Positions 1 through 7,886 of a stretch of DNA of 40,631 nucleotides are shown one piece after another (position 1 is the first letter of the stretch; each line of letters starts with the position of its first letter). Under the pieces are notes generated by a model. The model did no database searches. It was not told the origin of the DNA and saw only the letters and a program-made list of their open reading frames with translations. The stretch comes from an uncultured Faecalibacterium sp. (lineage in GTDB: Bacteria > Bacillota > Clostridia > Oscillospirales > Ruminococcaceae), in NCBI GenBank assembly GCA_934513205.1, contig CAKSWU010000018.1, positions 1 through 40,631 on the forward strand. Direction: 5' to 3'. Both the position numbers and the translations under genes were made by a program.

Positions 1-74
1 CACAGAAGTTAAGCTCACTTGTGCCGAAGATAGTTAGCTGGAAACGGCTTGTGAAAATAGGTAGTCGCCGACTT
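1..74 (+). rRNA. 5S ribosomal RNA, 3' part
   Basis: The window opens inside a 5S rRNA gene. ACAGAAGTTAAGCTC, then GCCGA and the closing AGTAGGTAGTCGCCGAC-like block follow in the order seen in clostridial 5S RNA. The 5' part lies outside the window. The end is approximate. A hairpin (ATCAGAATG / CATTCTGAT, about 80-108) separates it from the tRNA, so this is probably the tail of an rRNA operon. Confidence 0.82.
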
Positions 75-111
75 GAATTATCAGAATGAAGAAACCACAT
101 TCTGATAATAT

Positions 112-187
112 GCACCTCTAGCTCAGTTGGTAGAGCAACTGACTCTTAATCAGTGGGCCCAGGGTTCGAGTCCCTGGAGGTGCACCA
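112..187 (+). tRNA. tRNA-Lys (anticodon CTT)
   Basis: It folds as a complete cloverleaf: acceptor stem GCACCTC/GAGGTGC, D stem GCTC/GAGC, anticodon stem ACTGA/TCAGT with loop CTCTTAA (anticodon CTT, reading AAG), T stem CAGGG/CCCTG with loop TTCGAGT, and an encoded CCA end. Its 3' half is the integration target of the adjacent mobile element and is repeated perfectly at 16574-16618. The gene therefore stays intact after insertion. Confidence 0.97.
143..187 (+). other. attL: 45-bp attachment core inside tRNA-Lys
   Basis: Bases 143-187, from the anticodon loop to the CCA end, are identical to 16574-16618. The integrase gene lies directly downstream, as expected for tRNA-targeting tyrosine recombinases. 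The two copies define an element of about 16.4 kb. Confidence 0.93.
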
Positions 188-193
188 GATTTT

Positions 194-228
194 GAACGTC
201 AAATCGTAAGATTTGGCGTTCTTTCTTT
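194..228 (+). terminator. Terminator after tRNA-Lys
   Basis: GAACGTCAAATC and GATTTGGCGTTC pair (one mismatch) around GTAA and are followed by a T-rich run. This is a rho-independent terminator 3' of the tRNA, on the element side of the junction. Confidence 0.7.
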
Positions 229-253
229 ATGTAAGAAAGCGGCTGCACACTTT

Positions 254-652
254 CTGCACACCGTTTGCACATTTGCCCGAATCGGGGGCTTTTCTGCGCA
301 AGGTTTGCACAGCCTGCTTTCCTTTGCATAAAAAGAAGAAATTTTAAGCGAACAAGGCTCTCGTCAACTCTCTGCGTTCGTCTGCATCCATCAGCCGGAT
401 GGCTTCAAGGATCTCCTTACCGGAGATTTTTGTTGCCGCCGGCTTTTCGTTTTGCCGGGGCTGGGGTGCTGCCGGGGTCAGGTCTTGGGAATAGAAGTTC
501 GCTTCGATCTTCTCGGTCAGTTCCAACCGGGGCTTGTCCTGCGTGTGGGCATAGGTGTCCATCAGGACAGATGCCGTTGCATGACCTGTGTTGCCCTGCA
601 CCGACTTGAAGTCGCCATCCGACTGCAAGAGCTGGTAGGTGGCACTGGAGTG
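254..652. repeat. Copy 1 of a 399-bp direct repeat (integrase 3' end)
   Basis: This block matches 40162-40560 at a constant offset of 39908 with only scattered substitutions and no indels. It covers the left element end and the C-terminal third of the integrase gene. Recombination between the copies would delete about 39.9 kb. Confidence 0.9.
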
Positions 653-1741
653 GCGCAGACCGTGGAACACGATTTGCTCAAACTCCGGGTGTTCGGCTCT
701 CCACAGACGATACCACTTTGTCAGCAGCTCCGGCGCAATGGGCAGACCATCCGGAAGCCGGAACAGCTGCCCGCAGTTGCTGTACTTTTCCGGGGTGCTC
801 TGCTCGTCCTGTTTGAGCTTTTCAAGCCATGCAAGAAGCTCCTCTTTCAAGGGCTTGGTCATATACAGGATGCGGGTGGACTTCTTGGTCTTGGGCTTTT
901 TCAGGATGAGGGAGGACTTGCTGCCCTCACGCCTGTCCGGGAAGGTGTAGTAGACCTGCTTGGGGTCGAGCTTTTCCAGAGCGTCCTTGTTGGCTCGCTG
1001 CATGGTCTTGCTGACCGAGATGGTGCCGCGCCCATCGGCGGCATCAAAGTCCAGATCACTCGGCTGCAAGCCGAGAATTTCGCCCTCACGGAGCGAAAGG
1101 ATCATGCTCATGTGCACCGCCAGATGCAGGGCAGGGCTCTCGATGGTCTGCAAGGCTGCCAGCATCGTTTTCTCATCCCAGATGGTGCGTTCCTCGATGT
1201 TGACCTTGGGCGCATCACGGGGCAGGGGAATCTTGTGGATGAGGTCCCATTCCACCGCATAGGAAAATGCGGTCTTGAGCAGCGTGTGGACTTCGTGGAT
1301 AGAGGTGCTGGACAGCAGCCGCTTCTTCTGCTTCTCGGAAAGTTTCTGCTTGATACCCTTCACATACTGCCCGCAGGGGGTCTTGGCAAGGGTGGCATAG
1401 AACTTCTCGATGTCATAGGTGCGCAGCTCCTGCACCTTCCGCTTCCCGATATACGGCACGATAAGGTTCTGCACCATCGCCACGGACTGGGTGTAGGTCT
1501 TGGGGGACCATTTGTGCTTGGTGGACTGGATCGGAATCCACTTGTACAGCATTTCCTCCACCGTCATGGTGTCGGGGACGAGGAACGTGCCGTCCAGCAG
1601 TTCTTTCTCGACCGTGATCTTTCGCTCCTGCGCCTCCTTTTTGGTCTTGAAACTTTCCCATCCCTCGCAGGGCTTGCCGGAATGGTCTTTGTACTTGTAA
1701 CGGACGGAGTAGGAATCTCCGCGCTTCAGAATAGATGCCAT
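344..1741 (-). CDS. int: Tyrosine site-specific integrase of the tRNA-Lys element
   Basis: A 465-residue tyrosine recombinase that should integrate and excise the 16.4-kb element at the tRNA-Lys gene. The N-terminal arm-binding region (about 1-60) and a SAM-like core-binding domain (about 60-170) precede the catalytic domain. Visible catalytic elements are the first Arg in SLREGEILGL, HGLRHSSATY (HxxR), GHATASVLMDTY (His and the nucleophilic Tyr). A charged tail of about 60 residues follows the Tyr. The gene is transcribed towards the tRNA and ends 157 bp from it, the usual layout. The excisionase-like gene lies 12 bp upstream. Its 3' third is duplicated at the right end of the window. Confidence 0.95.
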   Translation of the reverse strand: MASILKRGDSYSVRYKYKDHSGKPCEGWESFKTKKEAQERKITVEKELLDGTFLVPDTMTVEEMLYKWIPIQSTKHKWSPKTYTQSVAMVQNLIVPYIGKRKVQELRTYDIEKFYATLAKTPCGQYVKGIKQKLSEKQKKRLLSSTSIHEVHTLLKTAFSYAVEWDLIHKIPLPRDAPKVNIEERTIWDEKTMLAALQTIESPALHLAVHMSMILSLREGEILGLQPSDLDFDAADGRGTISVSKTMQRANKDALEKLDPKQVYYTFPDRREGSKSSLILKKPKTKKSTRILYMTKPLKEELLAWLEKLKQDEQSTPEKYSNCGQLFRLPDGLPIAPELLTKWYRLWRAEHPEFEQIVFHGLRHSSATYQLLQSDGDFKSVQGNTGHATASVLMDTYAHTQDKPRLELTEKIEANFYSQDLTPAAPQPRQNEKPAATKISGKEILEAIRLMDADERRELTRALFA

Positions 1742-1753
1742 AGATTGCCTCCC

Positions 1754-2068
1754 TCAGACCGCCGCAAACCAGTTGTCGAAGCTCTGCTTGTTTACCCGGA
1801 TGCTGGTTCCGATGCGCAGCACCCGGAAATCTTTCGTGGTGTTGCACAGGTTGTACGCAGCGCGGGGAGAGATCGCCAAAAGCTGAGCGATTTCCTCCAC
1901 CCGGTAAACAAGGGGTTCGTGCTTGGCTGCTTTGGTCTGGTCAGAAGATTCAATGGCAGGGGATTTAGACATCTCCATTGTAGCGAGGTTCGAGTCCATT
2001 TGCAAGGACTTATTCGTATAATCTTTAGATTTCACATCTTCGGTCGTGTCAGGCCGATTCATATTCAT
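1754..2068 (-). CDS. Excisionase-like helix-turn-helix protein
   Basis: A 104-residue protein. Its C-terminal half (VYRVEEIAQLLAISPRAAYNLCN...VLRIGTSIRVNKQSFDNWF) is a MerR/Xis-type winged helix as in the excisionase and HTH_17 families; the first 50 residues are polar and probably flexible. The start at 2068 is chosen because GGAGG lies 8 bases upstream. It is immediately upstream of the integrase, so the two are probably cotranscribed. The expected role is directing excision or repressing the integrase. TGTAACC repeats just upstream could be its binding sites. Confidence 0.8.
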   Translation of the reverse strand: MNMNRPDTTEDVKSKDYTNKSLQMDSNLATMEMSKSPAIESSDQTKAAKHEPLVYRVEEIAQLLAISPRAAYNLCNTTKDFRVLRIGTSIRVNKQSFDNWFAAV

Positions 2069-2087
2069 AGGCAGACCTCCAATTCCT

Positions 2088-2271
2088 TGTAACCGAACGC
2101 CTGTAACCGGGTAGGAAAACTCTCTTTTTCTGCACACAGGCCGTTCGATGCACTTTATACTTTTTTTATCTTTTTAAGGTTACATGGTTACAGAAAGAGG
2201 AAAACGCAGCAGTCATGCAGCTTTTTCGCCGTAACTGGGGTGTAACCGAATCTGTAACCAGACGTGTAACC
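2088..2271. repeat. Iteron-like cluster of TGTAACC/GGTTACA
   Basis: Seven exact copies lie within 184 bp: TGTAACC at 2088, 2102, 2241, 2253 and 2265, and the inverse GGTTACA at 2178 and 2186. A degenerate CGTAACT is at 2230. Spacings of 12 to 14 bases occur within each subgroup. The cluster lies between the VapE gene and the excisionase-like gene. It resembles a set of replication-initiator or regulator sites. Confidence 0.7.
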
Positions 2272-2279
2272 GCTGTCCG

Positions 2280-3629
2280 TCAGAAGGGAAAGCCCATCTG
2301 CTTGGCTTCAGTGTCTGTTATTTCGGAGAAATCTTCAGCCCCGGTTTCGGGGCTGGTTACGCGCTCCCAGCCCTTCTGAACGCCGTACTTCGGGTAACGT
2401 TTTGCGGTCTTGTGCGCCTGCCAGCCTTGGATATCGCCGCGCGAAATTCCCGTGTTTATGATCTCGCAGATGGCGCGGGTCTCCCACTCTGCCGGGATAT
2501 TGGTGTTGCCAAGCGCCTCCGCATAGAGCTGCTTGGAACACACCCGGTCACCTGTGTAGTCCTCCAGAAAGGCGTAGATCATTCCGGCCTGCGCATCCTC
2601 CTGCATGAAGTCCTGCTGATGGGCTTGCAGGGTTTCCTGCATGGCAGGGCTGAACGCCAGCTTATAATCGCCGCTGTTGTAGATGGTCATAGCTTCTGCC
2701 CAAAGCTGGTCGATATAGGCACGGGAATCTTCCTCGTTGTCCAGAATGTGGACTTCGGCCAGTTCCGCATCCACCGGGATGGGGATAAAGCGGCGGTTGC
2801 CCGTGCGGTCACGGGGCAAAAAATCCTGCCGGTTGGTCGTGCCAGCAAAGACGCACTGGCGCAGACGGTCGGCAGGATGGGTCTCGTAGGGAACTTTATA
2901 GGTTTCCTTCTGCTTACTGAGGAAACTCTTGATCTCCTCGATGCTCTTAGCATTGGCGGTGGCGATCATCTCCGACATTTCGATGATCCAGTGCCCCTGC
3001 AGCTTGCGGTACACGTTGTCATCGTCCAGCCGCCGCAGGTCATCCGAGAACCACTCATCCTTGACCGCCAACAGTCGAAAAAAGGTAGACTTTCCCGCAC
3101 CTTGCCCGCCCACCAGACAGAGCATGGTCTCAAATTTACACCCCGGCTGGAACACCCGCTTGATGGCTCCCAGCAGAAAGATTTTCATGGCTTCGCAAGT
3201 GTACTCGTCCTCCGCAGCACCGAGGAAGTGGTGCAGGACATGGGCTATCCGCCCCGTCCCATCCCATTTCAGGCCGTTCAGGTAGTCCCGGATGGGATGA
3301 TAGCGGTTCTCGTTGGCAACAATGCGGATGGCAGATTCGATCTTCTTTTCGCTGGAGATGCCGTACTTCTCCATTCTCCGCAGGATATACTTCATGTCGG
3401 TGTCGTTCAGCGTCTTGCCAGAGCGAGGCCACCCCACAGGCTTTACGATGTCGATACGCTCACTCAACAAGTTCAGCCGGATGGCATCGGCAAGCACATG
3501 GTCGTTCTGCAAAATCGTGATGCAGTTCTGAATCGTCCGCTGGATCTCTCCGTTGGGGTGCTTGGTGAGCATTTCCTTCACATCTCCAACGGTTTGTGGA
3601 GTGCGTTCTTCGTTGACTTCTTTGCTCAA
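2280..3629 (-). CDS. VapE-family (virulence-associated E) P-loop ATPase
   Basis: A 449-residue protein of the virulence-associated E family, common in phage satellites and integrative elements and thought to help element replication. Visible are WDGTGRIAHVLHHFLG, a Walker A loop CLVGGQGAGKSTFFRLLA (about 165-182), an acidic strand (HWIIEMSEM) and the family block FAGTTNRQDFLPRDRTGNRRFIPI. A C-terminal winged-helix-like region follows (about 365-449). The start at 3629 is about 20 bp from the relaxase stop, so the two are probably cotranscribed. No primase domain is fused. Iterons near its 3' end would suit a role at an element origin. Confidence 0.88.
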   Translation of the reverse strand: MSKEVNEERTPQTVGDVKEMLTKHPNGEIQRTIQNCITILQNDHVLADAIRLNLLSERIDIVKPVGWPRSGKTLNDTDMKYILRRMEKYGISSEKKIESAIRIVANENRYHPIRDYLNGLKWDGTGRIAHVLHHFLGAAEDEYTCEAMKIFLLGAIKRVFQPGCKFETMLCLVGGQGAGKSTFFRLLAVKDEWFSDDLRRLDDDNVYRKLQGHWIIEMSEMIATANAKSIEEIKSFLSKQKETYKVPYETHPADRLRQCVFAGTTNRQDFLPRDRTGNRRFIPIPVDAELAEVHILDNEEDSRAYIDQLWAEAMTIYNSGDYKLAFSPAMQETLQAHQQDFMQEDAQAGMIYAFLEDYTGDRVCSKQLYAEALGNTNIPAEWETRAICEIINTGISRGDIQGWQAHKTAKRYPKYGVQKGWERVTSPETGAEDFSEITDTEAKQMGFPF

Positions 3630-3648
3630 TAAACATCACCTCGTACTA

Positions 3649-4899
3649 TTATTGAAAACGATTTTCTGGTTTTTCCGCAGTATGCGGCTCTTCGAGTTTC
3701 CGCTGCGCCTGTTCTGCCTGCAAGCGACTCAGCAGTTGCAGAACGGAATCCCGTGCTTTCTCCTTGACCTGCTCCTTGCCCTTCTGTCGGACTTCCGGTT
3801 TCAGCAGGGTCTTCTGCAAACGTGCAGCGGTGGTCTGCATGGTCTTGAGGAACTTGTCCAGCACGCTATCCAGATGTTTTGCGGTGTACTCCCGTGTGGC
3901 CTTGGGAGCCTTACGCTCCGGGGACAACACCCACTTTTTCGTGTCCTCGATCATCCGCATATCTTCCTTCCGGGTCTCGGTGTGTACTACATCCGTCACG
4001 ACCTCCACCGCCTTGTCATAGGCCGCTGCTGAGACCTCGTCGATCAGCGTTTCCATGTCGTTGACCTTGAGGGTCAGCTTGTCCAGCTTGTTCTGCTGGG
4101 CGGCAAGCTGCTCCTTTTGCTTGGCAAGAATAAAATCCTGCTTTTCCAAATATTTGCGGTTGCCATACTCCGCTTCTTCCTCCAATTCCAGACCATGCCG
4201 CTTGGCGATCTCAAACAGCATCTTTCGGCAGGCGGCATCAAAGGTGATCTTGCGGTTGTTGCGGCGGCTGAGGGGCTTGTCCGGGTCGGGCAGCTCGAAG
4301 CCCAGTGCTTCCAATGCCTTTTCCTGCTGGGGTGCCACCTCGCCGTACTTGTTTTCGCAGTCGAACACATGACGCTCGTGGATGTGGGGTGTGCTTTCGT
4401 CCAGATGCAGTGCCCAGTCCAGCACATGAACATGGTCGCCATACTTGGCTTTGAACTTCTCGATGAACTCTGTGACGACGCTCAGCAAGTCCTCTGCCGA
4501 AGCGTGTTCATCCAGCATTCCAAGTTGATAGATGGTCTCTTCCGGGCAGGTCTTGCGGCTGGACAGCAGGTCGGGAATGGAGCGGTTGCGCTCTGTGTGC
4601 CGGATCTTGGCGTTACGCTCGTTCTGGCTTTCCACAAAAGCCGTGTAGTGGGTTTCGTAGAACTGCCGTTCTACGTCCGAAAAGGTTGCCACCAGATCGT
4701 CCGGGTCTTGTGGATCAAGAGCCGAACGGAAACCGTGAAAGCAGTCCCAGTAGATGTTGCCCTTGGCTCGTTCCGGGTCGATGTGCTCACTGTTGGCAAG
4801 GTTGAAACTGCGGTCATTGTGCTTGGGGTTGTAAGTGCCGTGTGCTCCGGCTCGTCCGTTGTGTCGTGTTAATTTCAGATAGACATTCCTCCGTTTCAA
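3649..4899 (-). CDS. MobV/Pre-type relaxase
   Basis: A 416-residue mobilization protein. The N-terminal domain carries the metal-binding signature HLDESTPHIHERHVF (about 165-179), as in the HxDE..PHxH motif of MobV/Pre relaxases. An early RHNGR..HGTYNPKHNDRSFN segment may hold the other active-site residues. The second half is a long charged, probably coiled-coil region (about 240-415). It should nick an origin of transfer and let the element use another element's conjugation machinery. No type IV secretion genes lie in this element, so it is mobilizable rather than self-transmissible. The upstream region holds a strong inverted repeat (4966-5002) and the hairpin field. Confidence 0.82.
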   Translation of the reverse strand: MKRRNVYLKLTRHNGRAGAHGTYNPKHNDRSFNLANSEHIDPERAKGNIYWDCFHGFRSALDPQDPDDLVATFSDVERQFYETHYTAFVESQNERNAKIRHTERNRSIPDLLSSRKTCPEETIYQLGMLDEHASAEDLLSVVTEFIEKFKAKYGDHVHVLDWALHLDESTPHIHERHVFDCENKYGEVAPQQEKALEALGFELPDPDKPLSRRNNRKITFDAACRKMLFEIAKRHGLELEEEAEYGNRKYLEKQDFILAKQKEQLAAQQNKLDKLTLKVNDMETLIDEVSAAAYDKAVEVVTDVVHTETRKEDMRMIEDTKKWVLSPERKAPKATREYTAKHLDSVLDKFLKTMQTTAARLQKTLLKPEVRQKGKEQVKEKARDSVLQLLSRLQAEQAQRKLEEPHTAEKPENRFQ

Positions 4900-4965
4900 C
4901 AGCTTGGCGTGGGAGAACGCAGCAGCGGAGCTGCTGGATCTGCCGCCGTTTTGCGCCAGATAATA

Positions 4966-5002
4966 CCCAGTAGGATATGACGCACAGCATCATATCACTG
5001 GG
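4966..5002. other. Candidate oriT inverted repeat upstream of the relaxase
   Basis: A nested palindrome pairs CCCAGT with ACTGGG outside and ATATGA with TCATAT inside, around a 9-base loop. It lies 67 bp upstream of the relaxase start, where oriTs of MobV elements usually sit. No nic site can be assigned from sequence alone. It could equally be an autoregulatory operator. Confidence 0.35.
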
Positions 5003-5039
5003 GCAAAGGGCTGCGCCCTCTGCACTCCTGCTCCGGGCA

Positions 5040-5499
5040 AGCTGTCCTGAATGGACAGCTCGTCCGGCTTTTTCAGTGGGTCATTTTGACCCACTGATTC
5101 TGTAACAGGTAGAATCAGGTTGTCTTTTTGGCAACCTGATTTTCAACGATCTTGAGGCATTACAGGTAGAATCAAGTGGTCATTTTGACCACCTGATTTT
5201 TACGGAGTGGGAGTGACGTGTTACAGGTAAAACCGAAGTCATCAAAATGAGAACTCCGGTGGCTCTGCCATGGATGCAATCAGGTTATCATCTTGGGGAC
5301 CTGATTCAGCAGGGACTACAAATCAAGTTACGGAAAGCGTAACCTGATTTGCAACCGCACAGCCCAAATTCCCATTTTGGGGATTTGGGAGTGAGCGATT
5401 AGGCGTTACGGTAAAATGGCACTTCCCAAAATGGAAAGTGCCACTTTACGGGATAAAAGCAGCACCGATAAGGAACTTGACAAACTTTGTCAAGTTCCT
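5040..5499. repeat. Hairpin field, left half
   Basis: At least ten inverted repeats lie end to end: 5040-5060, 5074-5096, 5113-5141, 5170-5198, 5232-5260, 5278-5306, 5320-5350, 5363-5389, 5411-5449 and 5471-5499. Arms run from 8 to 17 bases and differ from hairpin to hairpin. Many share the core TCATTTTGA or its complement, with a 3-base loop. TTACAGGTA-like direct repeats precede several at 58-60-bp spacing (5102, 5160, 5220). No gene fits this stretch. The last hairpin touches the stop of the zinc-ribbon gene. Confidence 0.85.
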
Positions 5500-5834
5500 C
5501 AAAGAGAAGCGTGAACCGTCGCTTTACGCTGGCGGTAGTCTTTTTGCCGACAGGCATTGCTGCAATATCTGGCATCTGCCCGAATCGGTAAGAACTGCTC
5601 GCCACAGCAAGGGCAGGTGTACGTTCCACGTTCGGCGCGCTTTTTAAGGCTTCTTCGCAGATTCAGCATCTTGTGACCGCAGGTCTGAAAGCTGCAATAT
5701 TTGCGGTTTCGGGTTTGGGTGTAGATGACCTTGCGGCAGTATTCACACTGGATTCTGCGCACACTGGGGTCGCCGTCAATGAAATATTCCATCAAGGTGT
5801 CTTGATTTTCACGTTCCCATTGTTCTGTTGTCAT
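5499..5834 (-). CDS. Small double zinc-ribbon protein
   Basis: A 111-residue basic protein with two treble-clef or zinc-ribbon units. The first is CEYCRKVIYT...RKYCS..TCG (about 33-58) and the second CPCCGEQFLP...ARYCSNACRQK (about 80-103), joined by a basic helix. The start at 5834 is preferred because AGGAGG lies 6 bases upstream; the ATG at 5840 abuts the Shine-Dalgarno sequence. Function is unknown. Such proteins bind nucleic acid in many mobile elements. It lies between the two halves of the hairpin field, so it is the obvious candidate to bind them. Confidence 0.75.
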   Translation of the reverse strand: MTTEQWERENQDTLMEYFIDGDPSVRRIQCEYCRKVIYTQTRNRKYCSFQTCGHKMLNLRRSLKKRAERGTYTCPCCGEQFLPIRADARYCSNACRQKDYRQRKATVHASL

Positions 5835-5870
5835 AGGCATCCTCCTTTGGCTGTTACAGGTGTGTGGTGG

Positions 5871-6268
5871 ATAATGAAAAGCATTATTTGCCCAAAATGT
5901 TACGGCTTTGTGGCGATTATCAAAATGATAACCACCACTTTTACGCAATAAAGCGTTACGATTGTCTGGTTGGTGATCAAAATGATCACCAACTAAAATC
6001 TGTTCGTTATGGCTGGGTGGTAAGTGGACATTTTGTCCATTTACCACTTCCAAGTGGTGAGTTACGGTTTTCGTAACCCACCACAGAGCGACCGTGTTAC
6101 GGTCATTTGGTAAGTACTGAAAACCAGCACTTACCAGATTTCACCGTGGCTTGACAAAATGTCAAGTCGAGGTCAAACGTAACACGAACAGTATCCATGT
6201 AGACAATTTTTCCACACGGATACAAACTAGAGAGAATAACCTCATGTGCTCATTTTGAACACATGAGG
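5871..6268. repeat. Hairpin field, right half
   Basis: Further inverted repeats follow upstream of the zinc-ribbon gene: 5871-5887, 5910-5938, 5969-5993 (perfect 11-base arms GTTGGTGATCA), 6017-6047, 6054-6084, 6090-6104, 6108-6136, 6150-6166, 6191-6222 and 6240-6268. Six have the CATTTTG/CAAAATG centre or a close variant. GTTACGG or CGTAAC recurs between them (5899, 5953, 6061, 6097, 6178). The arms are unrelated, so these are not copies of one sequence. Confidence 0.82.
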
Positions 6269-7136
6269 TTGGATGTGCCGTTCTCCCTGCATGGATTTCC
6301 TGCCCCCTTCCGGCGGCGTCTTCCGGCTCTCCCACTTGGAGGTCATCGCCGGGTATCCCATGCAGACGGTCATGCGGTTGTCAAGGTACGGTGCTGAATT
6401 TGGCAATAAAAAATCGCCACACAACAACCTGAACCTGACCATCCCTTCCGGGATGGCCTTGGTTCGGGTTCGTTATGTAGCGATAAGAAAGTCAAAAACT
6501 TGCTCCGGCTCCTTCGGGAGCCGAGCTGGAACTCTAAGTAAATATGTTATATTAAATTGTTGAGATAGACTACCACAAAAATCGAGCCATGTCAACAAAA
6601 AGTTTTGAAAACACGCCACTTTCGGCAGCTTGCAAAAAAATGTAAGGGGAACTTTGGCAAAAAGAGAGAGGACTGGACGGTGCCAGCCCTCTTGACATAG
6701 CTATAATTCTTAAAAAAGGCGTCGCTACTGCAGGAAGGGGAACGTACACCGTTGGTTCCTCTGCAAGCCTGCGCTGGATGGGCGGAGACCGTCAACTGCC
6801 ATGCCCACCTGCGCATCCTTCTGCCACAGAACAGGTGCTTGCCGTATTTGCTCGCAGCCCCTTTTCCGCATCAGCCGGAACCAAGGTGTAACACACTAGA
6901 CTTTGCAAGCAAAGTCGTGTGCCAAAGGGCTGCTGCCGCTCGCCTGTCAGCTCGGTCAGGTGCTTCAAAATGTGCTGCATTTTGAGGTCGCCACTGGCGA
7001 CCTGCACCCCTTTGGAAACCCAGCGCCGAGGGATTGCACCCTCTGGATACCCCACTTGTTCATGCAGGGCTATCGTCGTGTTTTAGTATTTATATTTTTC
7101 TATTTTCCATAGTACCTGCTCCTTTCGCTTACTGGG
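6269..7136. other. Intergenic stretch with scattered hairpins, no convincing gene
   Basis: No open frame here has a good ribosome-binding site plus recognisable protein features. Structure continues: a long stem around CCATCCC/GGGATGG (6427-6470), GGCTCC/GGAGCC (about 6509-6525), GACTTTGC/GCAAAGTC (about 6899-6916), a TCAAAATG/CATTTTGA stem (about 6965-6984) and AGGTCGCC/GGCGACCT next to it. The CAAAATG centre links it to the hairpin field to the left. Confidence 0.5.
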
Positions 7137-7182
7137 CAAAGAAAAAGCGACCAGCCTTTTACGGCTAATCGCTTTTTCTTTG
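7137..7182. terminator. Bidirectional terminator beside the AbiTii gene
   Basis: CAAAGAAAAAGCGA pairs with TCGCTTTTTCTTTG, with an inner AGCC/GGCT stem. A- and T-runs at each flank allow termination in both directions. It closes the leftward operon that ends with the AbiTii gene. Confidence 0.75.
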
Positions 7183-7187
7183 GTCAC

Positions 7188-7886
7188 TTATTTGATTTCA
7201 GAGGCAATGGTTGTCCCTTTGATTTTGTTCCCATCTCCAATAGAAACGCTGTTGTCGTTATATACCAGAACAAGAATTCGATTGTTGATTGCCTCGATTT
7301 CTTCTTTGGATTTGGTGGTAATATCAATATCCAGTTCGTCTAGGCAGCCAAATTCTTTTTCCAAAATCATAAGCATATCGAGCAGTTTGTTTTCTATAAC
7401 AGAGAAAATATTGCTAATGATATGTTCTCCAACAACAACTCTTGCTGATGTAATTATCATATATGGGTCATCATTGTAGGTTGCAATAGCTGAGAATAAA
7501 TCGGCTGGTATAGTTTTTCCTAATTGGTTTCCTGAATCCTGACTGGTTTGAGCCAATTTTCTTAATGCTTCAACGCTTTCATGAAACTCAACACTCAAAA
7601 GAAGTTCCTTTATATCATCCGGCATTTTTCCTAAAGGAATTGATACATGGTTCCATGTCATGTGGGTTGCCATTGAGCCTCTGAAGTAAGATCCCATCAA
7701 AATACCATGAGTTTTTCTATAAGAAGGAATGGCTACGCCTTCAGGATATCCGGAAATTTCATAATCAAGCCATCTCAAAATTCCATCGTTTTCCAAATCA
7801 GACACAAGTACCTTCGCTCGCTTTAATGCTGTGATGGTATCTACCTCCCCGTTCGCAAGGTCTTTTATGATTTTACTTTTTGCCAT
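7188..7886 (-). CDS. AbiTii-domain protein (abortive-infection type)
   Basis: A 232-residue protein. Its N-terminus (KSKIIKDLANGEVDTITALKRAKVLVSDLENDGILRWLDYEISGY) matches the AbiTii domain found in predicted abortive-infection proteins. The C-terminal end carries VSIGDGNKIKGTTIASEI, a short motif also present in the upstream neighbour. Its start overlaps that neighbour's stop by one base (TAATG), so the two are translationally coupled. Base composition is clearly more AT-rich than the CRISPR island. Lying beside a type I restriction system, it probably acts in phage defence; the mechanism is not known to me. Confidence 0.75.
   Translation of the reverse strand: MAKSKIIKDLANGEVDTITALKRAKVLVSDLENDGILRWLDYEISGYPEGVAIPSYRKTHGILMGSYFRGSMATHMTWNHVSIPLGKMPDDIKELLLSVEFHESVEALRKLAQTSQDSGNQLGKTIPADLFSAIATYNDDPYMIITSARVVVGEHIISNIFSVIENKLLDMLMILEKEFGCLDELDIDITTKSKEEIEAINNRILVLVYNDNSVSIGDGNKIKGTTIASEIK

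Noticed and set aside
452..2092. Long plus-strand open frame of 546 codons
   Set aside because: It lies antisense to the integrase and excisionase genes and has no domain; the codon structure of the true genes creates it.
6242..6442. Minus-strand frame of 66 codons
   Set aside because: It overlaps a hairpin and lacks a ribosome-binding site; at best a remnant.
6692..6710. TTGACA and TATAAT near each other
   Set aside because: Only 4 bases separate the two hexamers, so they cannot form one promoter.
6792..7055. Minus-strand frame of 87 codons
   Set aside because: It crosses three hairpins and shows no recognisable domain; the DNA structure is more likely what is conserved.
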